In this document: piece by piece, positions 1-6,002 of the stretch
How positions within the stretch are numbered: position 1 is the stretch's first letter
Layout: each line of letters opens with the position of its first letter
Assembly (NCBI GenBank): GCA_026770585.1
Contig: MU647372.1
Location: 96,152 to 108,251, forward strand
Reading direction: 5' to 3'
From: Baffinella frigidus
Taxonomy: Eukaryota > Cryptophyceae > Cryptomonadales > Baffinellaceae
Length of the DNA: 12,100 nt
Translations under genes and position numbers: made by a program
The notes under the pieces: generated by a model
What the model was told of the DNA's origin: nothing
Database searches by the model: none
What the model saw: only the letters and a program-made list of their open reading frames with translations

Positions 1-95
<95 letters not shown>
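1..95. repeat. (AT)n microsatellite
   Basis: Uninterrupted alternating AT from the first base of the window, followed at about 98-115 by a short AATA-type tetranucleotide run. Its left extent is cut by the window edge. It is a simple repeat and self-complementary. Confidence 0.98.
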
Positions 96-97
<2 letters not shown>

Positions 98-225
98 GAA
101 TAAATAAATAAATAACCGCACGTTTCCTTCTGCTGGCAGGCGGACTTGGCGCGCGGTGAGAAAGCGGCCAGCGACGCCCGCTACAGGTTGTGTGCCTCTC
201 TGCCGCACCCGGGTTGACCGTCAAG

Positions 226-338
226 ACTATTCACAAGTTGACATGCTGGGTATGCGGTACAAATCCGTCAACTTTGCAGGGGGAAAAAGCCCGGGGTCAC
301 CAATTTGGTGAGCCAAATTAGACTGAGACAGAGCTAGA
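226..338 (+). repeat. Dispersed TIR-like repeat, copy 1
   Basis: Reads ACTATTC, then GTTGACATGCTGGG, a short spacer, CCGTCAACTTT, an AAAAAGCCC stretch, a palindrome GGTCACC-AATTT-GGTGAGCC (294-313) and the end motif GAGACAGAGCTAGA (325-338). The same order occurs in reverse complement at 5237-5378. The left terminus is eroded in this copy. GTTGAC and GTCAAC inside the unit can pair, so it has hairpin potential. Confidence 0.7.
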
Positions 339-410
339 GAACCCACAGGTGGACTCGACCGCGTGGCGAGAAATGGCGAAAAAGCGGCCAGCGACGCCCG
401 CTACTGGTTC

Positions 411-515
411 TGAGCCTGCCTCAATCCGTTTGGTTGGCTGACTATTCTTAAGTTGACATGCTGGGCTCGCGGTACAAATCTGTCAACTTTGAGGAAGAAA
501 AGAGCCCCGGATTAC
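411..515 (+). repeat. Dispersed TIR-like repeat, copy 2 (right end truncated)
   Basis: Second copy in direct orientation. It keeps a degenerate left terminus (GAGCCTGCCTC near 413) that aligns with GCTCTGTCTC of the copy at 5237-5378, then GTTGACATGCTGGG at 452 and GTCAACTTTGAGG near 482. It loses similarity after the AAAGAGCCCCGG segment, so the palindrome and right terminus are missing. Confidence 0.65.
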
Positions 516-558
516 CAAGGGTCCTACGGTAGGGTCTGTACTAGGAGCATAGGCCCTT

Positions 559-678
559 AGGGATGCCTCGCTCATAAGTAACTAACCCCCCCTAGGACCC
601 TGCAGTAGGCCTATGCCTAGGGCCGTAAGGTGGTCGTAGGGGGGGCGGGGCGGTTTCTGATGAGCGAGGTACCCCTGC
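559..678 (+). mobile_element. FB1 foldback element, degenerate copy
   Basis: Left arm GATGCCTCGCTCATAAG and right arm CTGATGAGCGAGGTACCCC are inverted repeats around a core that reads CTGCAGTAGGCCTATGCC on the plus strand (here called core orientation A). The outermost bases are altered: the right end is GCA rather than GTA and the left end is mutated, which marks this as an older copy. Confidence 0.8.
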
Positions 679-736
679 ACCGTAGGGGCGAGGCGTGTCC
701 TGACTCGCGAGTAACCCCTGTGCCTCCACCCCGCAG

Positions 737-863
737 GTTCCGGTGCAGGGGCCAGGATCTGCGGCGCATCAGCGAGGCGGCGGCGGCGGCGTTGGTTTCG
801 ATCTGTGATAACCACGGGGGAAAGGCAAAGTCCCTCAAGTTGATGCTCGTCGGCTCCCGCTCG
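737..863 (+). other. Exon-like segment, copy 1 of a repeated gene fragment
   Basis: The segment follows a good 3' splice acceptor (CTCCACCCCGCAG ending at 736), is open in one frame, and is followed by GTAGGAG, a possible donor at 864. The frame reads FRCRGQDLRRISEAAAAALV, then SICDNHGGKAKSLKLMLVGS. I do not recognise the protein. A partly matching copy with its own acceptor follows at 924 and a third at 1341. It could be a pseudogene fragment carried by repeats rather than a live exon, because no neighbouring exon can be connected to it. Confidence 0.3.
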
Positions 864-923
864 GTAGGAGAGGTGGGTCCAGACGCAGGGCTCTAACGCC
901 CAACACACGGTTCGCTCTCGCAG

Positions 924-1017
924 GTTCAGGTGTCGGAGCCAAGATCTGCGGCGCGTGCGGGAGGAAGCGGTCGCCGCCGTGCGCCGCCAGGCCCACGTGC
1001 GCGCCGTCGCCCGATAA
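924..1017 (+). pseudogene. Exon-like segment, copy 2 (truncated)
   Basis: Follows TTCGCTCTCGCAG (acceptor-like, ending at 923). The first 50 or so bases match 737-787 with scattered changes, and the same frame reads FRCRSQDLRRVREEAVAAVR before a stop at about 1015. The downstream half differs from copy 1. A stretch of 32 bases (946-977) is identical to 1349-1380 in copy 3, so copies 2 and 3 are closer to each other than to copy 1. Confidence 0.4.
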
Positions 1018-1027
1018 CCGCTGTCGG

Positions 1028-1148
1028 TACAGGGGTGCCTCGCTCACAAGAAACTGCCCCCCCCCTAGGACCACCGTAGGGCCCTAGGGATAGGCCTACT
1101 GTAGGGCCCTAGGGGGAGGCGGTTTCTTATCAGCGAGGTACCCCTGTA
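1028..1148 (-). mobile_element. FB1 foldback element, complete
   Basis: 121 bp with termini TACAGGGGTGCCTCG and GAGGTACCCCTGTA, arms of about 45 bp that include a poly-C tract on the left and G tracts on the right, and a core reading CCACCGTAGGGCCC (orientation B, the reverse complement of A). TA is present at both ends. Confidence 0.9.
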
Positions 1149-1149
1149 T

Positions 1150-1208
1150 CTAGGCTCTAAGTTGTCCTAGGCTCTCCGATTTGGTGGGCCCGGCAACTTA
1201 GAGCCTAC
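1150..1208. repeat. Small inverted repeat between two FB1 copies
   Basis: GGCTCTAAGTTG (1153-1164) and CAACTTAGAGCC (1194-1205) are perfect 12-bp inverted arms around a 29-base spacer. The element fills the whole gap between the FB1 copies at 1028-1148 and 1206-1332 and does not match their arms, so it is a different short foldback. Confidence 0.75.
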
Positions 1209-1332
1209 AGGGGTACCTCGCTCATAAGAGAGCGCCCCCCCCCCCCCCTAGGACCACCATAGGGCCCTCTAGGCAGAGGCCTACTGTAGGGTCTTAGGGG
1301 GGTTGGTTTCTTGTGAGCGAGGTACCCCTGTA
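1206..1332 (-). mobile_element. FB1 foldback element, complete
   Basis: Termini TACAGGGGTACCTCG and GAGGTACCCCTGTA, core in orientation B. It is 127 bp because the left-arm C tract is expanded to 13 bases (about 1236-1248), the longest in the window. That suggests slippage within the tract after insertion. Confidence 0.9.
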
Positions 1333-1340
1333 GATATCGA

Positions 1341-1484
1341 GCGTGGGCCTGCGGCGCGTGCGGGAGGAAGCGGTCGCCGCTGTGCGTCGGAACTCGCTGC
1401 ACACGAGACGACCACCATAGGGCCCTAGGCATAGGGGTACCTGTGCGCCGCCAGGCCCACGCTCGCACCGTCGCGCGATTAGGA
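1341..1484 (+). pseudogene. Exon-like segment, copy 3, interrupted by a 54-bp insertion
   Basis: 1349-1380 is identical to 946-977, and 1447-1482 resumes the match to 984-1017. The 54 bases between (1387-1440) contain a piece of FB1 core (GACCACCATAGGGCCC, GGGGTAC) and are flanked by CTGTGCG on each side (1380-1386 and 1441-1447). In copy 2 the corresponding site is present once. The insert is therefore a later event with a possible 7-bp target duplication, and the FB1 material in it is incomplete. Confidence 0.65.
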
Positions 1485-1555
1485 AGGCGGGGCTCAGAGC
1501 CAGCGGTTGCCACCAGAACGTGTGTCAACGGTCCAGATCGTGTGTCCACAGACGC

Positions 1556-1677
1556 TGCAGGGGTACCTCGTTTATCCCTTGAGTGGCGAGTAGGCTCGTA
1601 CGCCCTACGGTAGGGCCCTAGGACCTGCCGAGGTCCTCCTGGGGGTCAAATTTGACCGCATCGCCACTTAAGGGATA
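1556..1677 (+). mobile_element. FB2 foldback element
   Basis: Begins GCAGGGGTACCTCG, then the FB2 subterminal arm TATCCCTTGAGTGGCGA (1573-1589), matched inversely by TCGCCACTTAAGGGATA (1661-1677) with one mismatch. The core GTACGCCCTACGGTAGGGCC and GGACCTGCC is shared with the FB2 copies at 9085 and 9440. The right outer terminus is missing; FB1 sequence begins shortly after. Confidence 0.8.
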
Positions 1678-1683
1678 AGGCGC

Positions 1684-1868
1684 TGACGGGGTACCTCGCT
1701 CATCAGGAGGCGCACCCCCCTACAGGGGTACCTCGCTCACAAGAAACCGCTCCCCCCTAGCACCCTACAGTAGGCCTATGCATAGGGCCCTATGGTGGTC
1801 CTAGGGGGGGGCAGTTTCTTGTGAGCGAGGTACCCCTGTAGGATCCTGTAGTAGACCTGTACCTATGC
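1684..1868 (+). mobile_element. FB1 copy split by a younger FB1 insertion
   Basis: A left arm (ACGGGGTACCTCGCTCATC through CGCACCCCCC, ending 1720) is separated from its own core (GGATCCTGTAGTAGACC, from 1841) by the complete FB1 element at 1721-1840. In intact copies the same junction reads CCCCCCTAGGACC; here that TA is present on both sides of the insert. The outer copy's right arm is lost where the fragment at 1867 begins. Confidence 0.8.
1721..1840 (+). mobile_element. FB1 foldback element, complete, nested
   Basis: 120 bp, one of the best-preserved copies: TACAGGGGTACCTCGCTCAC at the left, GTGAGCGAGGTACCCCTGTA at the right (20 of 20 complementary), core in orientation A (CTACAGTAGGCCTATGC). 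Inserted in the older FB1 copy that surrounds it. Confidence 0.93.
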
Positions 1869-1903
1869 CGCCAGGCCCATGCTTGTGCTGTCGCCCGATG
1901 AGG
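1867..1903 (+). pseudogene. Fragment of the exon-like repeat, copy 4
   Basis: GCCGCCAGGCCCATGC followed by TGTCGCCCGATGAGGA aligns with 983-1017 and 1447-1482. Only this tail is present. It abuts a truncated FB1 core, the same neighbour that interrupts copy 3. Confidence 0.55.
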
Positions 1904-1948
1904 AGGAAAGACTTTTGCATTACTCACTCAAGGCGCAAGGGCCTCATT

Positions 1949-2007
1949 TACAGGGGTAACTCGCTCATAAGAAACTGCCCCCCCCCTAGGACCACCGTAG
2001 GGCCCTT
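1949..2007 (-). mobile_element. FB1 left half, truncated
   Basis: TACAGGGGTAACTCGCTCAT, the AAGAAACTG and C-tract arm, and the beginning of an orientation-B core (CCACCGTAGGGCCC) are present. The right arm is absent and the FB3 element starts immediately after. Confidence 0.8.
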
Positions 2008-2009
2008 TG

Positions 2010-2114
2010 TGTGAGGACCGGGTCCGGGATTTCCCCCGATATAGGACTCACCCTTGGCTCACCCTTGGAGCCCTTTTCCCCTGAGGCGGGCCCATCCCGG
2101 ACCCGGTCCTCACA
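2010..2114. mobile_element. FB3: 105-bp element with perfect 20-bp TIRs
   Basis: TGTGAGGACCGGGTCCGGGA (2010-2029) and its exact reverse complement (2095-2114) bound a 65-bp interior. The interior contains two tandem copies of CTCACCCTTGG (2047-2057 and 2058-2068). The termini do not match FB1, FB2 or FB4. I cannot see a convincing target-site duplication. The perfect arms suggest it is young or under gene conversion. Confidence 0.85.
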
Positions 2115-2201
2115 GACGGCCTAAGTGAATGTACTTAAGGAGGCTTAAGTGAATCTCCGCCGACGTCCTCATAACCTTGCGTCCTTAGATGCCCTTAGAG
2201 C

Positions 2202-2458
2202 CTAGATACCCACACCCCCCCTTGCTCTAGTCAGATGGAGTGACTGCTAGAGCAACAACTATTTTTGGTTCTAGGTTCTTGGTTCGGAGAGGAGCGACGC
2301 CGTCTAAGTTGAGAGAGTTGACTGGTAACTACCGGCCTTCTAAGGTCGGGTCACGCTCTCGAGTAAATCCAGCGAAAGACAGTGGCCTACTCGGGATTCG
2401 TGGAGCCTGTAGCGTTCAGAGATTATGACCCTGAGCTCCTAAATCTAGATACCCACAC
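2202..2458. other. 229-bp unidentified segment between 14-bp direct repeats
   Basis: CTAGATACCCACAC occurs at 2202-2215 and 2445-2458. The segment between opens with a hairpin (TTGCTCTAG 2222-2230 with CTAGAGCAA 2247-2255) and contains a second weak stem near 2330-2350 (ACCGGCC with the GGTCGGGT side). It does not match the foldback families and I could not match it to a known RNA. It may be an insertion with a 14-bp target duplication or a non-coding RNA gene. An open frame of 62 codons at 2240-2428 has no recognisable features. Confidence 0.4.
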
Positions 2459-2483
2459 AGTTTTACTCAGGCAGCGCTAGCGC

Positions 2484-2604
2484 TACAGGGGTACCTTGCT
2501 CATAAGAAACTCCCCCCCCCCTAGGACCACCGTAGGGCCCTGGGCATAGGCCTGCTGTAGGGTCCTAGGGGGGGGCGGTTTCTTATGAGTGAGGTACCCC
2601 TGTA
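2484..2604 (-). mobile_element. FB1 foldback element, complete
   Basis: 121 bp, TACAGGGGTACCTTGCTCAT to GTGAGGTACCCCTGTA, orientation B core CCACCGTAGGGCCCTGGG. Only one or two arm mismatches are evident. Confidence 0.92.
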
Positions 2605-2634
2605 CATGTACAGCTGTAGGAGTTCTGCTGCCGC

Positions 2635-2857
2635 TCGAGGGGTACCTCGCTCATAAGAAAGCGCACCCCCCCAGGACCTACTGTACAGGGGCACCTCGCT
2701 CATGAGAACGCGCAACCCCCCTAGGACCACCATAGGGCCCTAGGCACAGGCCTACTGTAGGGTGCTAGGAGGAGGCGGTTTCTTGTGAGCGAGGTACCCC
2801 TGTACATGTGTAGGGTCGTAGGAGGAGGCGCTTTCTTATGAGCGAGGTACCCCTGTA
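2635..2857 (-). mobile_element. FB1 copy split by a younger FB1 insertion
   Basis: The left arm (TCGAGGGGTACCTCGCTC through GCGCACCCCCCC, 2635-2683) and right arm (GGAGGAGGCGCTTTC through GAGGTACCCCTGTA, ending 2857) share the unusual GCGC in place of the usual CCGC/GCGG. That shows they belong to one element. They are separated by the complete copy at 2684-2804. TA lies at each side of the insert. The outer core seems to have lost part of its length as well. Confidence 0.8.
2684..2804 (-). mobile_element. FB1 foldback element, complete, nested
   Basis: 121 bp, TACAGGGGCACCTCGCTCAT to GTGAGCGAGGTACCCCTGTA, core in orientation B (CCACCATAGGGCCCTAGG). It differs from its host copy at several arm positions, so this is an insertion and not a local tandem duplication. 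Confidence 0.9.
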
Positions 2858-3058
2858 GCTACATAGGAAACTCGCGCACAATCACCCACAACCACTCTTA
2901 GGCCAGCCCCACGGCCCTAGGGTAGGCCTAACGTAGGCTCTTAGCGTGGCGCAGGGTTTTGTAATGAGAGGAAAGTGCGTTGAGTACGGATCGAACCCAA
3001 CATGGCCACCATGTACCATGTATTTTCTGCTGCGAGGGCCTGGCAAGACTTTTCAAAA
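2858..3058. other. No feature seen
   Basis: About 200 bases between foldback elements. A GGATCGAACCC string near 2987-2997 resembles a tRNA T-loop on the minus strand but the arms do not pair. No gene or repeat family member recognised. Confidence 0.5.
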
Positions 3059-3177
3059 TACAGGGGTTACTCGAAATTAAGGACTGCGCCGCCTCTTGGG
3101 CGGTTGTATGCTCCTCGGACTAGCCCGACCGTAGGACCCTGAGGCGGTGCGTGTCCTTGTTCGCCAGTAAACCATGT
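3059..3177 (+). mobile_element. FB4 foldback element, complete but diverged
   Basis: Starts TACAGGGGTTACTCGAAATT, the FB4 left arm, and ends with a degenerate reverse complement of it (GGCGGTGCGTGTCCTTG, then CAGTAAACC). The length of about 119 bp equals that of the FB4 copy reconstructed around 7425-7664. The middle contains GGCGGTTGTATGCTCCTCGG, related to the other FB4 cores. Confidence 0.7.
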
Positions 3178-3867
3178 GCGCCTAGAAAACGCGTCGCCAG
3201 AGAGCCCTCCAGCGCGCACACACTAATAGGGTAGCATCCTGAATTCAGGGCAGTGGAGCCTACGGTATTGACTACGGTAGGCCGCAGGGGGACTAACGAG
3301 AAACCCATGCAGGCCTAAGGCCCCAGCTCAGACCCCAGGTACCGCCCCTGATTTCAGTGTGTTGCCCTATGCACACGCGAAGGCGAGGTGGGCGGCGACG
3401 GCGATGGGCAGGGCACGTCGCCAACTTTCGGGGTGGCTGGCTGGCCTATTCCCAAGAGCTGCTCTCCTTCCTCAAGTTGCACGCGTTTGTGCGTTTTTGT
3501 GTGTTCCGAAAGCGCGAGGATTGGCGCGCGGGGGGCGACCACGATGAAGCTGGCTCGACATTCCCGCGGGGAGAAGGAGCCAGGGGATGGAGGAGAGATT
3601 GGTGCTGGGTGACATGAAACCACGCGGGATAAGAGAGCGAGCAAGCGAAAAGCGTCCCATTGCTTCATCGACGAGGCACCAGGGCACGGGAGGCCGTGCG
3701 CGTGCCCGGGGACTCATCCGCGCCCGCGTGATGGGGCTTTTGTGTGAGGTGGAGGCGTGAAAACTAGGTGAAGGCCCCTGCCGATGTGTTTGGGGGCATT
3801 TGATGCCTGAACAAGTTCTCGGGGAATAAGGATTGAGACTGCACGTTCATGCTGGTTCGGGGTTTGT
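3178..3867. other. Region without a supported gene, downstream of cpn10
   Basis: Several frames stay open for 60-104 codons on both strands between 3354 and 3717. They overlap one another, are rich in R, G and S as expected of GC-rich non-coding sequence, and have no recognisable domain. 3600-3867 should hold the cpn10 3' UTR and polyadenylation site, but I see no clear signal. No FB arm is recognised here. Confidence 0.5.
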
Positions 3868-4164
3868 TTACTTCTCTAGCACTCCCAGCAGCTCACTTTC
3901 GCGATAGAGCGTGTACTCCTTCTTGTCGATCTCCACCTTGTCCCCGCCGTACTCGGGAAGCAGCACCGTGTCGCCCTCCTTGACGGTCATCTTCACCGTC
4001 TCCCCGGTCTGGTTCCGCGGGCCCGGGCCCGTGGCGACCACGAGGCCCTCGGACATCTTCGACATCGACGACTCGGGGATGTAGACGCTCCCGATCTTGG
4101 CGACGAGCTCGGCCTTCTGCACGAGAACGCGGTCGAAAAGCGGCTTAAGGCGACGCGCAGCCAT
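3868..4164 (-). CDS. 10 kDa chaperonin (cpn10/GroES), probably mitochondrial
   Basis: The 98-residue product is a complete cpn10, the co-chaperonin lid that binds the rim of the cpn60 ring and closes the folding chamber. Visible family features: the N-terminal strand LKPLFDRVLVQK (about residues 6-17), the mobile loop that contacts cpn60, ending in SVYIPESS (about 26-33), SEGLVVATGPG (about 38-48) at the start of the roof region, VKEGDTVLLPEYGG (about 61-74), and the C-terminal strand EYTLYRESELLGVLE. Length matches the usual 95-105 residues and there is no intron. I chose the Met at 4164 because it begins just before the conserved domain, as in mitochondrial cpn10 proteins, which usually keep an uncleaved N-terminus. 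The frame stays open upstream to 4404, so a longer, targeted form is possible. A mitochondrial rather than plastid role is inference from size and single-domain form; plastid cpn20 is a tandem of two such domains. Confidence 0.95.
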   Translation of the reverse strand: MAARRLKPLFDRVLVQKAELVAKIGSVYIPESSMSKMSEGLVVATGPGPRNQTGETVKMTVKEGDTVLLPEYGGDKVEIDKKEYTLYRESELLGVLEK

Positions 4165-4342
4165 CCCAAGCAACGAGTGCAAGAATTTCTCTTCACGTCC
4201 GTAGACTAAATTGAAAGTCAACAACAGTTGACTTTGAAGGATGCAACTTTTGGCGGTAAAAGTTGTGGCTCCTCGATTTCGGCCGATTTTCATCGCGGTC
4301 GGGCAGGGATGCTTTTCGCCATCGTGGTGAGCGTGTTTTGCG
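4165..4342. promoter_or_regulatory. Probable cpn10 5' UTR and promoter region
   Basis: About 180 bases separate the cpn10 start from the open frame on the opposite strand at 4343. No TATA box or perfect heat-shock element (three alternating GAA/TTC units) is evident. The region is less GC-rich than its surroundings and contains the hairpin at 4214-4235. If the plus-strand gene at 4343 is real, this is a divergent promoter. Confidence 0.4.
4214..4235. other. Hairpin in the cpn10 leader
   Basis: AAAGTCAAC and GTTGACTTT form a perfect 9-bp stem with a 4-base loop; three more bases on each side pair with one mismatch. It lies 50 bases upstream of the chosen cpn10 start and would be in its 5' UTR. 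Confidence 0.6.
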
Positions 4343-4948
4343 TTGGGGTGGCCTGATTTTGATGCCTGCAGGGCCTTGATGCACCCGTGCGCTCGCCCCT
4401 CCACTGCTCAGACACAGCCTCGCTGGGGATGCATAGAAAGAAGCCGTGTTGCCGGTAAAATCAAGCGACTCTCTCCACTCACCCGGCTGGTCGGCGCTGT
4501 GCAGCCTGCGGGCGATTCGCAGCAGCTGGGGACCTCAGGGACCAACTGGCCGGACAACAATGTGTGGCGCCAGGTCAGCACCCCCGTCCAGACCCCCAAA
4601 GCCGATCTGGACTCTCAATAAGAGGTGCGACGCACCGCACCCGAAGCCCAACCTCGGCCCTCTGGGGCGATCCTTTCCCCAGGCCACACTCCTGCTGATG
4701 CTGGCCAGTTGCTGTCAAATTTTCCCGTTTCGAGCCCCTGCTAGAGAGAGCCTGTGCTGGGAACATGTTCCTCCCCTCATAACCAGAATGTCGTCTCGGG
4801 AGCAGTCTTCCCCCCCCCCGCCTGACCGCCCACCTTCCTCTCCCGCCCAACCCCGCAGAACTGGAAGTGGTATGGGAACTACGACCACGTAGGGAACAGC
4901 GCGATGGACAGCTCGCAGGCTGCGCACGGGTGGTCGTGGTACTGGTGA
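4343..4948 (+). CDS. Possible two-exon gene of unknown function (exons to 4573 and from 4859)
   Basis: A plus-strand open frame ending in TNWPDNNVWRQ (exon end 4573) is followed by a donor-like GTCAGC, a 285-base gap whose last 50 bases are almost all pyrimidine, and an acceptor CCCCGCAG at 4851-4858. The next frame, NWKWYGNYDHVGNS and then AAHGWSWYW-stop (4859-4948), is in the same phase. The joined ends are rich in W, N and Y, unlike shadow frames in GC-rich DNA. From the Met at 4343 the product would be 106 residues; from the Met at 4379, 94. The N-terminal part is basic (ERSRVAGKIKRLSPLTRL), as in a targeting peptide. A further 35-base intron (GTGACG at 4945 to CACAG at 4979) could extend the protein to a stop at 5172. 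I do not recognise the family. A cDNA is needed to accept it. Confidence 0.35.
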
Positions 4949-5172
4949 CGCCCCGGCCCTCGCCGCCCTCTCTCCACAGCACATCCTGGAGGGACCTTGG
5001 TCGTCGTATTCGCCAACTCTTGAACTGTTCCCAAGATCGCGTGCTGGTCCGCGTGCTCTGGAGACACTCTAGCGCTGCCTGGGTTTTCTTCCAGCTCGTC
5101 CTAAAGGCTTTACATTCGTCCCTTTGTACTAGATTTCTGCTCTTAAATGCAATCGAGAACGAGCCAGAATGA

Positions 5173-5236
5173 AACTCAGGCAGAGCTAGACACCCTCCAA
5201 ACAAGTGCTGTACAAGCGCACACTGGAAACAACTCC
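5173..5236. other. End fragment of the dispersed TIR-like repeat
   Basis: ACTCAGGCAGAGCTAGA near 5174-5190 matches the terminal motif GAGACAGAGCTAGA of the element that follows, in the same sense as its right end. Only this short piece is visible. Confidence 0.4.
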
Positions 5237-5378
5237 TGGCTCTGTCTCGTCTCGTCTATTTGGGCTCACCATTTTGGTGAGCCCGGGCTCTTTCCTGCTC
5301 GAAAGTTGACGGGTTTGCACCACGAACCCAGCATGTCAAATTGAGAACAGTCGGTGAAATCGAGTGAGACAGAGCTAG
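5237..5378 (-). mobile_element. Dispersed TIR-like repeat, copy 3 (complete)
   Basis: This inverted copy is the most complete. Its termini, GGCTCTGTCTCGTCTCG at the left and CGAGTGAGACAGAGCTA at the right, are imperfect inverted repeats of about 15 bp. Inside are the palindrome GGGCTCACC-ATTTT-GGTGAGCCC (5262-5284) and the reverse complement of the GTTGAC...CATGCTGGG module. Length of about 140 bp, terminal repeats and no coding capacity fit a small non-autonomous DNA element. Confidence 0.7.
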
Positions 5379-5384
5379 AATGCC

Positions 5385-5725
5385 CGCGTCGCGTAGAGAC
5401 GTACTCCATGCAAAAGGTTTTTATGAATCATCAGCTCAGGCCAGCTCAGGAATTCGGTCGATTTCATTTCGGACCAAGACAGAATCTGTCCCGCCTCTCA
5501 TGGGTGTATGTGGTGTTTTAGGAATACAATCAAGGCTTAAGACAGCATAAATCGGGATAGATTTGGGTTGGTTCCGAGATTAAATAGGGTGCAGGTAATA
5601 TTTGAGGTTTCTCCAAAAGTAGCCGATCCGTGGTACGAATCTTAGGAAGAAAAATGTTGATGATTCCAAGTCTGGCGTAGGCTCTTGCGTGGCGTTGGCA
5701 ACACCCCAAGACAACGCTGTTTGTC
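5385..5725. other. No gene seen
   Basis: About 340 bases of moderate GC content. The longest open frame (minus strand, 5530-5751) runs into the telomere-like repeat and has no recognisable feature. Confidence 0.5.
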
Positions 5726-5780
5726 TTTAGGGGTTGGGGTTCAGGGTTCAAGGGTTTAGAGTTTGGGGTTTAGGGTTTAT
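5726..5780 (+). repeat. Interstitial telomere-like repeat, G-rich strand on plus
   Basis: Degenerate units related to TTTAGGG (TTTAGGGG, TTGGGG, TTCAGGG, GTTTAGAG, TTTGGGG, TTTAGGG). This is the plant/green-alga telomere type, also used in several other algal groups. Orientation is opposite to the large block at 6320. Confidence 0.85.
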
Positions 5781-6002
5781 CCCCCCTCCGGAACACGACC
5801 CTGTGGTGAACACGGCCACCACACTAAGCCAGGATGGTCGAAACATCAACTTTTGACATCTTTCAAGGGAAACCCCTTGAATCCGTAAGTCAACCACGTC
5901 GGATCTTACGTGGATAAGGCGTCGGTTTCCCTCGATCAATCTGGCTTGGCAGGGCTGTAGCTACCCTTGAAGTGCGTGCGACTCCGTGCGGCATTATTGC
6001 TT

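Larger units (their letters stand above)
150..515 (+). repeat. Tandem duplication, unit about 215-220 bp
   Basis: A block starting near 150 recurs near 370. The stretch at 161-184 is repeated exactly at 381-404 (offset 220), and the downstream segment beginning GTTGACATGCTGGG at 237 recurs at 452 (offset 215). The offset changes because of small indels, so the copies have diverged. Each unit contains one copy of the dispersed repeat annotated at 226-338 and 411-515. No gene is seen here. Confidence 0.8.

Noticed and set aside
1205-2733. Open frames giving MSEVPL and RGTSLIRNR peptides
   Set aside because: These are FB1 arms and cores read as protein. The same peptides appear wherever a copy occurs and on the strand set by its orientation; there is no conserved protein behind them.
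559-2857. CRISPR-like array of repeated palindromes
   Set aside because: Spacing is irregular, the repeats exceed 100 bp, copies are nested in each other, and the context is eukaryotic.
2960-3060. tRNA-like T-loop (GGGTTCGATCC on the minus strand)
   Set aside because: The T stem, acceptor and anticodon arms do not pair, so this is a chance string.
3354-3717. Several overlapping frames of 62-104 codons on both strands
   Set aside because: Mutually overlapping with no domain, targeting signal or splice support; one cannot be preferred over another.
4165-4342. Heat-shock element upstream of cpn10
   Set aside because: GAA and TTC strings occur (for example near 4182-4193) but the spacing does not fit alternating 5-bp units.
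4575-5204. A 209-codon minus-strand frame
   Set aside because: It is low in complexity, rich in R, S and G, lacks a recognisable domain, and conflicts with the better-supported plus-strand splice junction. GC-rich DNA readily gives such frames.
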